NCBI RefSeq assembly: GCF_035704785.1
Contig: NZ_DASSWP010000090.1
Coordinates: 1 to 39,861 of the forward strand
DNA length: 39,861 nt
Direction: 5' to 3'
DNA from: Gracilimonas sp035704785
Lineage (GTDB): Bacteria > Bacteroidota > Rhodothermia > Balneolales > Balneolaceae
This document shows positions 7,165 through 15,775 of the stretch, one piece after another. Each line of letters opens with the position of its first letter. Positions within the stretch are counted from its first letter, which is position 1. Below the pieces are notes generated by a model. It was not told where the DNA came from and made no database searches. It saw only the letters and a list, made by a program, of their open reading frames with translations. Both the position numbers and the translations under genes were made by a program.

Positions 7165-7782
7165 ATGGCAAACTTTCCCAATCCTTTCTTCCGCTGGAGG
7201 CCTCATCCCTGGCACGGACTTGAAGTCGGCTCCAATCCCCCAAAAGTTGTAAATGCTTTTATCGAACTCACTCCGTTTGATACCATCAAATATGAGGTGG
7301 ACAAGAAGACCGGATACATGCGTGTGGATCGCCCGCAGCGAAGTTCTTCATTACCTCCATCACTCTATGGATTTATTCCAAGAACCTATTGTGGGGATCA
7401 AGTCGGTGAACTTTCGAGTCAGGATGTAAAAGGCGATGGAGATCCGCTGGATATTTGTGTATTAAGCGAGCGGCCCATCGACCGAAATGAGGTGATCCTG
7501 AGTGCCAGAGTGATCGGTGGTTTACATATGGTAGATCAGGGAGAAGCCGATGACAAGATCATTTCGGTATTGGACAATGACACGTATTACAAAGACATTA
7601 ACAGTATAGAAGATCTGCCTCCGGTTTTGATCGAAAGACTCCGCCATTATTTTGGCACCTACAAGCTCATTCCCGGAAAAGATACCAATGATGTGTATGT
7701 AGAAGGTATTTTTGATGAAAAACATGCTTATAAAGTCATTGAAGCCTCGATCGATGATTACGAAATGATGTTTGGTGAATAG
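7165..7782 (+). CDS. ppa: Inorganic pyrophosphatase, family I
   Basis: Soluble Mg-dependent enzyme that hydrolyses pyrophosphate released by polymerisation and activation reactions, pulling them forward. 205 aa. The family I signature DGDPLDICV is at 91-99, with the metal-binding aspartates D91, D93 and D96. Substrate-binding residues are in the FIELTPFDTIKYEVDK segment (32-47) and around YGFIPRTYC (68-76). Length and motif order are those of a complete enzyme. It stands in front of a CDF transporter on the same strand with 60 bp between them, so the two could be co-transcribed. Degenerate GAACATTGAA-like repeats lie on both sides of the gene. Confidence 0.95.
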   Translation: MANFPNPFFRWRPHPWHGLEVGSNPPKVVNAFIELTPFDTIKYEVDKKTGYMRVDRPQRSSSLPPSLYGFIPRTYCGDQVGELSSQDVKGDGDPLDICVLSERPIDRNEVILSARVIGGLHMVDQGEADDKIISVLDNDTYYKDINSIEDLPPVLIERLRHYFGTYKLIPGKDTNDVYVEGIFDEKHAYKVIEASIDDYEMMFGE

Positions 7783-7842
7783 AGGGAACATCAAACAGCG
7801 AGCAAGGAACATTGAACACCGAAGTTATTATTGTGTGATCCA

Positions 7843-8829
7843 ATGACGAAGGGAAAAGAGAATATAAGGGTGCAGAAGTTTATCGTGGGGGTGGCCATAT
7901 TGCTCTTTGCCATCAAGATGGCGGCATGGTATTTCACCGGTTCTGTTGCTGTTTTAACCGATGGACTGGAAAGCATCGTTAATGTGATCTCCGGTTTCGT
8001 TGGACTTTACAGCCTGATGCTTTCTGCAAAACCCAAGGACTCAAATCATCCATACGGACATGGGAAAGTGGAATTTATCTCAGCAGGAATTGAGGGGACG
8101 CTAATAACTCTTGCCGGGCTGTTTATAATAGCTGAAGCCATTCAAAGCTTTATAGAGCCGGTACAATTACAAAAGCTTGATCTTGGAATTCTTCTAATCG
8201 CTTTCTCTGCAGTTATCAATTATGGTTTTGGCTGGTGGGCGTATAGAACCGGAAAAGAAAATAACTCCCTGGCACTTCAGGCAAGCGGCAGGCATCTGCA
8301 AACCGATACTTATACGACCATCGGTATCATTGCCGGACTGATCCTTATTCGCTTTACGGGAATTTTATGGCTGGATGGGGCTGTGGCCATTTTATTTTCC
8401 CTGATCATTATGCGAACCGGCTATCGTATTTTACGGGAAGCTGTGGCAGGGATCATGGATGAAACAGATGATGACTTGCTTGAAGAGCTTATTAGTTTTT
8501 TACAGAAAAACCGGCAGCCAAAATGGATCGATCTTCATAACCTGAGGATCATCAAATACGGAAGCATTCTTCATGTTGATTGCCATCTTACACTTCCGTG
8601 GTACCTGACTGTAAAGGAGGCCCATGCAGAGTTAGATAAGATCGAGGAGTTGATCACGAAGAAGTTTGGCAACAGGATCGAGATCTTTATACACACTGAT
8701 TACTGTATGGAATTTTCCTGCCGTTTATGTCAGGTAAGGGATTGTGAAGTCCGCCGGCATGAGTTTGAAAAGGAGATCATCTGGACGGTTGAAAATGTGG
8801 CTTCTGATGGGAAGCATCAGCTTAGTTAG
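7843..8829 (+). CDS. Cation diffusion facilitator family transporter
   Basis: Inner-membrane antiporter exporting divalent metal (Zn, Fe, Co, Mn or Cd class). 328 aa from the ATG at 7843; a TTG four codons upstream is also possible but the ATG is preferred. About six membrane helices lie in residues 10-210. The metal site shows D40 and S44 in TM2 (LTDGLESIVN) and the canonical HxxxD of TM5 (H151, D155 in GRHLQTD). HPYGHGKVEF (69-78) is the usual TM2-3 loop. S44 in place of the second TM2 Asp hints at altered metal preference. The cytosolic C-terminal domain ends in a cysteine cluster (YCMEFSCRLCQVRDC) with spacing suited to binding metal. Confidence 0.92.
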   Translation: MTKGKENIRVQKFIVGVAILLFAIKMAAWYFTGSVAVLTDGLESIVNVISGFVGLYSLMLSAKPKDSNHPYGHGKVEFISAGIEGTLITLAGLFIIAEAIQSFIEPVQLQKLDLGILLIAFSAVINYGFGWWAYRTGKENNSLALQASGRHLQTDTYTTIGIIAGLILIRFTGILWLDGAVAILFSLIIMRTGYRILREAVAGIMDETDDDLLEELISFLQKNRQPKWIDLHNLRIIKYGSILHVDCHLTLPWYLTVKEAHAELDKIEELITKKFGNRIEIFIHTDYCMEFSCRLCQVRDCEVRRHEFEKEIIWTVENVASDGKHQLS

Positions 8830-8888
8830 GCATCTACCTCAATCATAAGCCACCGATCTCACTTATTCATTTCTTATGAGATAACCCA

Positions 8889-9617
8889 TTAAGCCATCTC
8901 AGAATGTTCCATCAACGATTCTTCTAAGTTCTCTATAGAACGGAAGAGCTGATCGAAACTTTCAAGCTCATAATACTTGGTTTGAATTTCACTGGTGATG
9001 AAGTCTTGCTCTATCACATCAAATATATCGTAGGGCTTAACCTCCACATTGTCATTCATAACGTGATCGGTTTCACCGGAGGAAGAAATTATTCCCGCTC
9101 CATAAATCAGGGTAGAATTTTGTTCTTTGATCAGCCCAAATTCAATAGTAAACCAGTACAACCGCTGAAGCTGAGTTACTATTTTTTTGTTATCAATATA
9201 CTTAACTCCCAGAGCACCAAGCTTTTGAGCAAAATCGGCATACGACTCATTCATAAGCAGGGGTATGTGGCCGAAAACATCGTGGAACATGTCAGGCTCT
9301 TCAAGATAATCAAGCTGACTTTTACTCCTCAGCCATGTTGAGGCACTGAACTTCCGATTTTCAAGCAGCGTGAAGAAATCTTCAACGGGTATCAAACCCG
9401 GCACTACAGAGATTGTCCAGCCATGTTTAGCGGATAGCACTTCATTCAATTCTTCGAATCTTGGAACAGCCTCGGCATGCAAAACATTTTCTAATTCTGC
9501 AAGGCAGGATAAATATTCGGGGTGAGCTTTTCCGGGTAAATTTTTCAACTGTTTGGATGCTAAAATATTCCAAACTTCGTGATCTTCAAGGGTATAATTC
9601 TTGTATTTTTGGCGCAT
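8889..9617 (-). CDS. phhA: Phenylalanine 4-monooxygenase
   Basis: Tetrahydropterin- and Fe(II)-dependent hydroxylase turning phenylalanine into tyrosine. 242 aa, the size of the compact bacterial enzyme without an N-terminal ACT domain. The iron triad is visible: H112 and H117 in FHDVFGHIP and E159 in YWFTIEFGL. STWLRSKSQLDYLEEPDMF (93-111) is the expected approach to the active site. No pterin carbinolamine dehydratase lies next to it. The biosynthetic pheA is 10 kb away in the same window. The gene faces the CDF gene convergently and is followed upstream by an RNase D-like gene on the same strand. Confidence 0.95.
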   Translation of the reverse strand: MRQKYKNYTLEDHEVWNILASKQLKNLPGKAHPEYLSCLAELENVLHAEAVPRFEELNEVLSAKHGWTISVVPGLIPVEDFFTLLENRKFSASTWLRSKSQLDYLEEPDMFHDVFGHIPLLMNESYADFAQKLGALGVKYIDNKKIVTQLQRLYWFTIEFGLIKEQNSTLIYGAGIISSSGETDHVMNDNVEVKPYDIFDVIEQDFITSEIQTKYYELESFDQLFRSIENLEESLMEHSEMA

Positions 9618-9710
9618 TGTAAGTTATAATAAGATGAATAGTTGTTGCTACTTAACTATGGGTGAAGTGCTATAATTCCTAAAAAAGCTCTAGGTTCATG
9701 AATGATTTAT

Positions 9711-10862
9711 TTACAAATAATCACGTAGATCGATCCCAAGCTCATCCCCATATTTTTTAAATAATTTAATTTTATAATCGGGTACCAGTTCGGCCTTTTT
9801 AGCGGCGATCTCTTTAGCCAATCGGTTAGGTAGGATAAAAGATTTTGCGTGTGTCCCGAGCTCCTTAGCGATCTTATCTTGCAGGGGCTGAAAGACACTG
9901 TCCTTGATGTTATTTATTCTGTTGGCTTCTTTTCTCATGGCAAGGTATTCATCCCTGCTCATCGTCATACTGGCTTTCTTTGACTTGGATAGGTTTTGTT
10001 TTTTAGCCTCTTTTCGGCTTTGTTCTAGAACCTGATGCAGCTTTTTCTGAAAATCATCATTTTTAAGCTGTCCAAATATTCCTTTGGTATTCTGCCATTT
10101 ATTAATTTTCTGGGGATCGGTTGCGAGAGTCTCCACCAGCTTCTTATGAACTAACTGATAGACCGGTTTATTGTATTTTTTCGCAGCTGAATCAAAGAAC
10201 TCCATCAAAGAACAATATATGTGCCATTCAAATACTGACATATCATTTTTATCCTTTTCTTTGATCAGGTTGTTGTGGTCTTCATCGCTGTAGTCAAGCT
10301 GATCAAATACTGCATTTTCTTGTTTGATCCATTCCAGTATTCCTTTTTCCTCAGCTCGTTTGTCTAATTCTTTTTTGAAGTCAAGAAGATATATCACATC
10401 ATGAGCGGCATATTCTTTTTGATTCTCTGTAAGTGGACGTTTGTACCAGTTACTTTGCTGAGATGAACTGTTAACCTCAATATCCAATACTTCCTTGATA
10501 AGATTGGTAAGTGAAGCCGGTTCGAAATTGAGCAGGCTTGTGGCTGCATCCAGATCATAAAGGTTCTTGGGAAAGCAGCCCAGAGAATGAAAAAGACGAA
10601 GGTCTTCTCCAAAAGCAAAAACGACTTTTTGGATATTAGGATCTTCAATGGGAGGGAAGATAGTTTTGATGTCCAGGTTTCCACTCAAAGGGTCGACCAG
10701 GTAACAATCTTTGCCATCGTAAATTTGCATCAGGCACATATCGAAGCCATAACGGTATCGGTTACGGTCGAACTCAAGGTCAATTGCGAATTGCTGTACA
10801 TTATTTAATGATGAAGCCAGTTTTTGCAATTCATCGTTTTCAGTGATGGTTTGAATAGTCAT
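9711..10862 (-). CDS. rnd: Ribonuclease D-like 3'-5' exonuclease (DEDDy + HRDC)
   Basis: 3'-5' exoribonuclease acting on tRNA precursors and other structured RNA. 383 aa from the start MTIQTITEND; a longer frame adds 13 unlikely residues. The DEDDy residues are visible: D28 and E30 in AIDLEFD, the Asp of FGEDLRLF, and Y-x3-D in EYAAHDVIYLLDF. A central helical region follows and then a C-terminal HRDC-type helical domain (DEYLAMRKEANRINNIKDSV to the end). Length and architecture fit RNase D. It lies 93 bp upstream of phhA on the same strand but no functional link is evident. Confidence 0.88.
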   Translation of the reverse strand: MTIQTITENDELQKLASSLNNVQQFAIDLEFDRNRYRYGFDMCLMQIYDGKDCYLVDPLSGNLDIKTIFPPIEDPNIQKVVFAFGEDLRLFHSLGCFPKNLYDLDAATSLLNFEPASLTNLIKEVLDIEVNSSSQQSNWYKRPLTENQKEYAAHDVIYLLDFKKELDKRAEEKGILEWIKQENAVFDQLDYSDEDHNNLIKEKDKNDMSVFEWHIYCSLMEFFDSAAKKYNKPVYQLVHKKLVETLATDPQKINKWQNTKGIFGQLKNDDFQKKLHQVLEQSRKEAKKQNLSKSKKASMTMSRDEYLAMRKEANRINNIKDSVFQPLQDKIAKELGTHAKSFILPNRLAKEIAAKKAELVPDYKIKLFKKYGDELGIDLRDYL

Positions 10863-10958
10863 AAATAAGTTTAGGTAAATATTCCAGGGACAAGGTATCA
10901 AGAATGAACGGGAAATTCCGAAGACCAGGCTATAATAATAGTTTTGCGATGGAGATGA

Positions 10959-11531
10959 TCAGTGTGAGTCGGTTTTCTTTTTAACGATGACTTCCGGGTT
11001 TGAATATTCCGCATATTCTTGCAATCGTTCAACTATCAATTCATTCCAGCGTAATTGAGCCCTCAGATCTAGCGAATAATTTGTTGCTTCATCATATTCT
11101 TCCTGCGCCTCTCTTAATGATTGTTCAATTTCTTCACTTAATTCGGTGAACCGTTCAACAGTTAAAGTACCTGCTTCCATTTCTTCTTTAACCCGCTTTC
11201 TGTATATCCTGGAATATAATTCTGTCAAATTAAAGTGCCCTTGTTCGTGCTGAAGCAACAGCATGATCTTGCTTCTGCGCCATGAAAGTTCTTTATTAAA
11301 AAAGGCTGTTATGGTAGCTTTGTAGTAAGTAAGAGTAAAGTCGTACTGAGCTTTAAAACCGGTAAAAGAATAGGCTCCATATTGTAAAAACTGATCCGGC
11401 TGTTTTTCGAAATCATCCCAGGTCAATTTGTAACCTTCTGACCAATAGACATGACTACTATCCGCAATCTCTTGCCGTGCATAGAGATTGGCAGAAAAGC
11501 ATACGGCTAATATGAATACAAAAATTTTCAT
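10959..11531 (-). CDS. Exported DUF922-like protein with HExxH motif
   Basis: 190 aa with a clear Sec signal peptide (MKIFVFILAVCFSANLYA, cleavage near residue 19), so periplasmic. The segment KLTWDDFEKQPDQFLQYGAY followed by LLLQHEQGHFNLTELYSR resembles DUF922, whose LTW-x-D-F start and H-E-Q-G-H-F core look like a zinc metallopeptidase site (H95, E96, H99). The last third is a charged helical tail (EELSEEIEQSLREAQEEYDE). Peptidase activity has not, to my knowledge, been proven for the family, and the third metal ligand is not obvious. It stands between the RNase D and aldo/keto reductase genes on the same strand but with gaps over 70 bp. Confidence 0.65.
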   Translation of the reverse strand: MKIFVFILAVCFSANLYARQEIADSSHVYWSEGYKLTWDDFEKQPDQFLQYGAYSFTGFKAQYDFTLTYYKATITAFFNKELSWRRSKIMLLLQHEQGHFNLTELYSRIYRKRVKEEMEAGTLTVERFTELSEEIEQSLREAQEEYDEATNYSLDLRAQLRWNELIVERLQEYAEYSNPEVIVKKKTDSH

Positions 11532-11603
11532 AAAGATGAATTAATAAGACATAATATCTATTGTTTCATGAAAATTTAAAAGAGCGGGTTTGAGCTAAAT
11601 TGA

Positions 11604-12494
11604 TCACCGATGTTTTTCGTACATATTTGGCTCTAAAAGTGAAGAAAGATCTTCTAATTTATCTTCTGAAATAGGAACCTCATAATTTTGCATGATATCA
11701 GCAAGCTGAGCCTGTGTTCTGATTCCCAATACGGCCGAAGCAACTGCAGGGTGCTGTTGAACATATTGAATGGAAGCAGCTATTGGATTTTCGGCATCTT
11801 TAACTGCTGATTGCATTTTCTGAACTTCGGCTTTTGAGTAACCGAGGTAGTCCTTAGCCGGTTTATCGATCAGCATCCCCTTTGCTAATGTCTCGCGGGT
11901 AACTACACTGACATTATTTTTAGCGAGCAGGTCAAGCATCTCTTCTTCCGGCCTGCGATCTAATAAACTGTATTGCATCATCACGCTGTCTATATTTGAT
12001 CGGTTCACATATTCTCTGATCACATTCGGGCGAATCGAGGAAATTCCATACGCCCTGATCTTCCCATGTTTTTTAAGTTGTTCAAATGCCTCAATTATAT
12101 CATCAATGGGATCGTCAATAGTTCCGCCATGTAATTGGTAGAGATCGATATGATCTGTTTGAAGTCTTCTAAGGCTTTCGTTCACTTCAGTCAAAATAAG
12201 CTCTTTAGTTGGATTCCATTCCCATCCGGAACCATCCTCCTTCCATACATTTCCCACTTTGGTAGCTATCAAAACATCATCTCGAATTGATGCCAAAGCC
12301 TTTCCCACTAATTCTTCATTCAGGCCTTTATCATAAAGATCTGCTGTATCAAAAAAATTTATGCCATTATCGTGGGCTTTCCGAAGCAGAGAAGATGGTG
12401 AATCCTTTTTATTCTGAATTTCAAGAGACATACAACCGAAGCCTATTTGGCTGATCTTAAGATCTGATGTTCCGAGTGGATTGTATTTCATCAT
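11604..12494 (-). CDS. Aldo/keto reductase
   Basis: Cytosolic NAD(P)H-dependent oxidoreductase of the (beta/alpha)8-barrel AKR superfamily. 296 aa. The catalytic tetrad is in place: D49 and Y54 (FFDTADLYDKG), K79 (LIATKVG) and H122 (LYQLHGG). The C-terminal cofactor part is seen in ASAVLGIRTQAQLADIMQ. The natural substrate cannot be told from sequence. It is divergent from the DUF4212/symporter operon, with 190 bp between the two starts holding a 15-bp dyad. Confidence 0.92.
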   Translation of the reverse strand: MMKYNPLGTSDLKISQIGFGCMSLEIQNKKDSPSSLLRKAHDNGINFFDTADLYDKGLNEELVGKALASIRDDVLIATKVGNVWKEDGSGWEWNPTKELILTEVNESLRRLQTDHIDLYQLHGGTIDDPIDDIIEAFEQLKKHGKIRAYGISSIRPNVIREYVNRSNIDSVMMQYSLLDRRPEEEMLDLLAKNNVSVVTRETLAKGMLIDKPAKDYLGYSKAEVQKMQSAVKDAENPIAASIQYVQQHPAVASAVLGIRTQAQLADIMQNYEVPISEDKLEDLSSLLEPNMYEKHR

Positions 12495-12541
12495 GTGAAT
12501 AAAAATTTAACTGCATCCTCTTTAATATAATTCTTTGTAAG

Positions 12542-12556
12542 AGGGAATGATTCCCT
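12542..12556. promoter_or_regulatory. 15-bp dyad in a divergent promoter region
   Basis: AGGGAAT-G-ATTCCCT, perfect 7-bp arms around one base, 48 bp upstream of the aldo/keto reductase start and about 130 bp before the symporter operon. Position and symmetry fit an operator for one or both genes; no regulator is identified. Confidence 0.35.
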
Positions 12557-12684
12557 TTAGACCTGATGCGATAAATATTTCAGGATTAATGTATTCTTAT
12601 TCACTAATAGCACGCTCAAATTTGATTCATTCCTACAAATCCCGCATACTAAGCCGGAAATAAAATTATGGAGGTTACACATCA

Positions 12685-12942
12685 ATGGAAGAACGGGATT
12701 TAAAAGGGTATTGGAAGAAAAACCTGCAGTACATGGGGATACTTCTCAGTAGCTGGTTCATAGTTTCGTATGGTTTTGGAATTCTGCTTGCTCCGGTATT
12801 GAATGAAATACAAATTGGGGGATTTAAACTTGGATTTTGGTTTGCACAACAAGGTTCTATTTACACTTTTGTGATCCTCATTTTTGTGTATGTATACCTG
12901 ATGAATAAACTGGATCGTGAATTTAAAGTGCAAGAGGACTGA
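12685..12942 (+). CDS. DUF4212 small subunit of sodium/solute symporter
   Basis: 85-aa inner-membrane protein with two hydrophobic segments (about 17-37 and 55-72) and charged ends, the build of DUF4212. Members are found almost always directly before a large SSS-family symporter and are thought to be its small partner subunit. Here the symporter starts 2 bp after this stop codon. GGAGGTTA lies at suitable distance before the ATG, a good ribosome binding site. Confidence 0.9.
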   Translation: MEERDLKGYWKKNLQYMGILLSSWFIVSYGFGILLAPVLNEIQIGGFKLGFWFAQQGSIYTFVILIFVYVYLMNKLDREFKVQED

Positions 12943-12944
12943 TC

Positions 12945-14711
12945 ATGGATGTACAACTTTGGACCTATATTTTAGTAGGAGTTACTTTTGCACTCTATAT
13001 TGGCATTGCTATATGGGCAAAGGCTGCTTCTACCAGTGATTTTTATATTGCCGGTGCCCATGTAAATCCTGTAGTAAATGGAATGGCTACTGCCGCTGAT
13101 TGGATGTCTGCGGCTTCATTTTTATCCATGGCCGGTCTCATTTCTTTTATGGGATACGATGGTGCTGTTTACCTGATGGGCTGGACCGGGGGGTATGTAC
13201 TCCTCGCTTTATTGCTTGCCCCTTATCTTCGAAAATTCGGCAAATTTACCATACCTGATTTTATCGGTGACCGATACTATTCCAATTTTGCCCGAACTAT
13301 AGCTGTGATCTGTGCTTTGGTTGTATCTTTTACCTATGTAGCAGGACAAATGCGCGGTGTGGGACTGGTTTTTTCCAAGTTCCTGGAAGTGAATATTGAT
13401 CTGGGAGTTCTAATCGGAATGGCGATCGTATTTTTCTATGCAGTTTTGGGTGGAATGAAAGGAATCACCTACACACAGGTTGCTCAATACTGTGTCCTTA
13501 TCTTTGCTTTCATGGTACCGGCCTTTTTTATCTCTTTTCAGCTGACCGGAAACCCGATCCCTCAGCTTGGCTTTGGAGCTGAACTGAATGACGGTTCAGG
13601 CCAATACTTGTTAGAAAAACTAGATCAGTTGCACACGGAACTTGGTTTTGCTGCTTATACCAGTGGGACAAAAAGCATGCAGGATATCTTTTTTATAACC
13701 GCTGCCCTTATGATAGGGACAGCAGGCTTGCCTCATGTTATCGTTCGTTTCTTTACCGTTCCAAAAGTAAAAGATGCCCGGGTTTCGGTAGGTTATGCAC
13801 TGATATTTATCGCGATTCTTTATACCACCGCACCTGCCATTGCTGCCTTCGCTAAATACAATCTCATAGAAACGGTAAACGAAGAAGAATACACCGAAAT
13901 GCCGGAATGGTTCAGTGTATGGGAAGAAACTGGATTGCTTACCTGGATAGATAAAAACGAAGATGGAATTATCACATACGCTCCAGGCGCAGCAATCAGT
14001 GGGCTTCCCGATATTCAGAGAAATGTAGATGGGGAAATTGTGAGGGGTAATTTTGGGGAAGTGAAGGTCAATAACGCTCCGGCTGAAGGGGCTAATGAAT
14101 TGTATGTGGATCGGGATATCATGGTTTTGGCCAATCCTGAGATCGCAAATCTTCCGGCTTGGGTAGCGGGATTGGTGGCTGCCGGCGGATTGGCAGCGGC
14201 CCTTTCAACTGCAGCGGGATTGCTATTGGTGATCTCTACAGCCGTATCTCATGACCTCATCAAAAAGCAGATAAAGACGGATATCTCTGACAAAAGTGAG
14301 TTGATGTGGGCCCGTATCTCTGCAGGGGGAGCGGTTATCGTCGCCGGATACTTTGGGATCAATCCCCCCGGTTTTGTGGCAGAGGTGGTGGCTATCGCTT
14401 TCGGTCTTGCCGCTGCTTCGTTCTTCCCGGCTATCATACTTGGAATCTTTTATAAAAAAATGAACCGGGAGGGAGCCATTGCAGGAATGATCGCCGGATT
14501 ATTGTTTACGCTTGGATATGTGATCTTCTTTAAGATCGCTTTTCCTGAATATAACACTCCGGAATTTTGGTGGTTTGGAATTTCGCCCGAAGGTATTGGA
14601 ACGCTGGGAATGATCTTGAATCTGACCGTTTCTTTTGCAGTGGGGATGATCTTTCCGGAACCACCTGAAGATGTTCAGGAAATGGTGGAAAACATTCGAT
14701 ACCCGCAATAA
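12945..14711 (+). CDS. Sodium:solute symporter (ActP/VC_2705-like)
   Basis: Inner-membrane Na+-coupled carrier, probably for acetate or another small monocarboxylate by family resemblance; substrate is inference. 588 aa with about 13 hydrophobic helices. GMATAADWMSAASFLSMAGL (46-65) is the characteristic TM2 region with the sodium-site residues, and GTAGLPHVIVRFFTVP (258-273) the usual mid-protein motif. A soluble, extracytoplasmic-type insertion at about 310-400 contains DKNEDGIITY (336-345), an EF-hand-like calcium-binding loop (D336, N338, D340), although position 12 is Pro. It forms an operon with the preceding DUF4212 gene. A hairpin follows 33 bp after the stop. Confidence 0.93.
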   Translation: MDVQLWTYILVGVTFALYIGIAIWAKAASTSDFYIAGAHVNPVVNGMATAADWMSAASFLSMAGLISFMGYDGAVYLMGWTGGYVLLALLLAPYLRKFGKFTIPDFIGDRYYSNFARTIAVICALVVSFTYVAGQMRGVGLVFSKFLEVNIDLGVLIGMAIVFFYAVLGGMKGITYTQVAQYCVLIFAFMVPAFFISFQLTGNPIPQLGFGAELNDGSGQYLLEKLDQLHTELGFAAYTSGTKSMQDIFFITAALMIGTAGLPHVIVRFFTVPKVKDARVSVGYALIFIAILYTTAPAIAAFAKYNLIETVNEEEYTEMPEWFSVWEETGLLTWIDKNEDGIITYAPGAAISGLPDIQRNVDGEIVRGNFGEVKVNNAPAEGANELYVDRDIMVLANPEIANLPAWVAGLVAAGGLAAALSTAAGLLLVISTAVSHDLIKKQIKTDISDKSELMWARISAGGAVIVAGYFGINPPGFVAEVVAIAFGLAAASFFPAIILGIFYKKMNREGAIAGMIAGLLFTLGYVIFFKIAFPEYNTPEFWWFGISPEGIGTLGMILNLTVSFAVGMIFPEPPEDVQEMVENIRYPQ

Positions 14712-14743
14712 AGTAAACAGGGATAAGATATGTTTTAGGAGGT

Positions 14744-14770
14744 CCATCTGACGGATAACCCGTCTGATGG
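14744..14770 (+). terminator. Hairpin after symporter operon, probable terminator
   Basis: CCATC-T-GACGG, loop ATAAC, CCGTC-T-GATGG: 10 bp with one T-T mismatch, followed only by ATTTGCT, so the U-tract is weak. The sequence is nearly the same as the hairpin at 35906-35932, with paired changes in the stem. Confidence 0.55.
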
Positions 14771-14886
14771 ATTTGCTCGATCAAGCTTCACAGCCTTACT
14801 ACACGGTCAAAAGGACTCGAAGCCGTCAGAACGTAGCCATAAGTAAAGGAAAGTAGAAAGTGATATACTATCAAATTCACTCAGTT

Positions 14887-15327
14887 TTAAAACCAGCCGG
14901 CTCCCAGCTCCCGGAATGGCCATGGAATGGAGGCGATCATGATGAGTAAACCAATTCCATAAGTGATTGCAACTCTTTTGTGTTTTTCTAAAGAAGTATC
15001 CATACGTTTTGCCGTACTGAAACCAATAGTGATTAAAGCTATCGCGATGATCATCATGGCAATGTGTTCCACGGTATAAAATCTAAGGACTGAACTTTCC
15101 ATCACTCCGGACTCAAAAGAGACTTTAGGACTGATGAAATAAAGAACCAACCCGATCAGCAATTGGATGTGAGTGAAGATGAGGGCCAAGAGTGCAGATA
15201 GACGATCTGATTTCTGATATTCTTTTTGTCCGCTCCAACCCGAGATGGCTTTGAATAAAGCCCAGACAATTAAAACTAAAACGATCCATCGAAGTCCTGA
15301 GTGCGCGTGAAGTAAACCGGTGTACAT
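14887..15327 (-). CDS. Small membrane protein, cytochrome-b-like
   Basis: 146 aa with four predicted membrane helices (about 12-29, 44-65, 82-103, 118-137). Histidines lie in or next to helices (H7, H9, H53, H88), the pattern that leads relatives in Bacteroidota to be named 'cytochrome B'; haem binding is not proven. Start MYTGLLHAHSGLRW and end PWPFRELGAGWF are typical of that group. It has no obvious operon partner; DUF1499 lies 45 bp upstream on the same strand. Confidence 0.65.
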   Translation of the reverse strand: MYTGLLHAHSGLRWIVLVLIVWALFKAISGWSGQKEYQKSDRLSALLALIFTHIQLLIGLVLYFISPKVSFESGVMESSVLRFYTVEHIAMMIIAIALITIGFSTAKRMDTSLEKHKRVAITYGIGLLIMIASIPWPFRELGAGWF

Positions 15328-15372
15328 ATTCTTATCTGTTAATTTTAAATTTCGTTTAGAATATAGCGAAAA

Positions 15373-15732
15373 TTAATCGCTAATCTTTGAATTTAGCTTT
15401 CGGAGTATCCGTTTCACCCTTCGTCTGTTCACCCCAAGATCGTACGCTCCAAGCCGGCTGGCACTTCGGATATAAACCGTGGTTTTGCTTCCGGACTCTT
15501 CGATGATAACATCAACGTCGTCTTTAAAATGAAAGATCGGGATTCGATAAACGGCATGAATCTCAATTCGTTTTGGGTCTATGACCTTAAAGCTGTGAGC
15601 TTCGTCTTCAAAAATATGCGTTAGTTTTTCAAAGACTTTTTCCATCCCGGCTTTAAAGTCATGGGATGTCCTTACACAATTTGGAGTGGCAGGACAGGGA
15701 GGAAGTGGATGATTTTGTCTCTTTTTAGCCAT
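15373..15732 (-). CDS. DUF1499 domain protein
   Basis: 119 aa. CPATPNCVRTSH (residues 12-23) and the C-terminal SRLGAYDLGVNRRRVKRIL are the two hallmarks of DUF1499 (CP..PNCV...; S.GY.DLGVN..R). The middle is an alternating strand region (HFKDDVDVIIEESGSKTTVY). No signal peptide or membrane segment is seen. The biochemical role of the family is unknown. Same strand as the LOG and cysteine desulfurase genes upstream, with 43 bp to the LOG gene, so co-transcription is possible. Confidence 0.8.
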   Translation of the reverse strand: MAKKRQNHPLPPCPATPNCVRTSHDFKAGMEKVFEKLTHIFEDEAHSFKVIDPKRIEIHAVYRIPIFHFKDDVDVIIEESGSKTTVYIRSASRLGAYDLGVNRRRVKRILRKLNSKISD

Positions 15733-15775
15733 TAAATATCACTTTGGTATTTTCGTGATCCGGTGGCAAAAGAAA

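Noticed and set aside
10863..10901. 13-residue N-terminal extension of RNase D
   Set aside because: Composition (MIPCPWNIYLNLF) does not fit; the core begins at the second Met, directly before the DEDD region.
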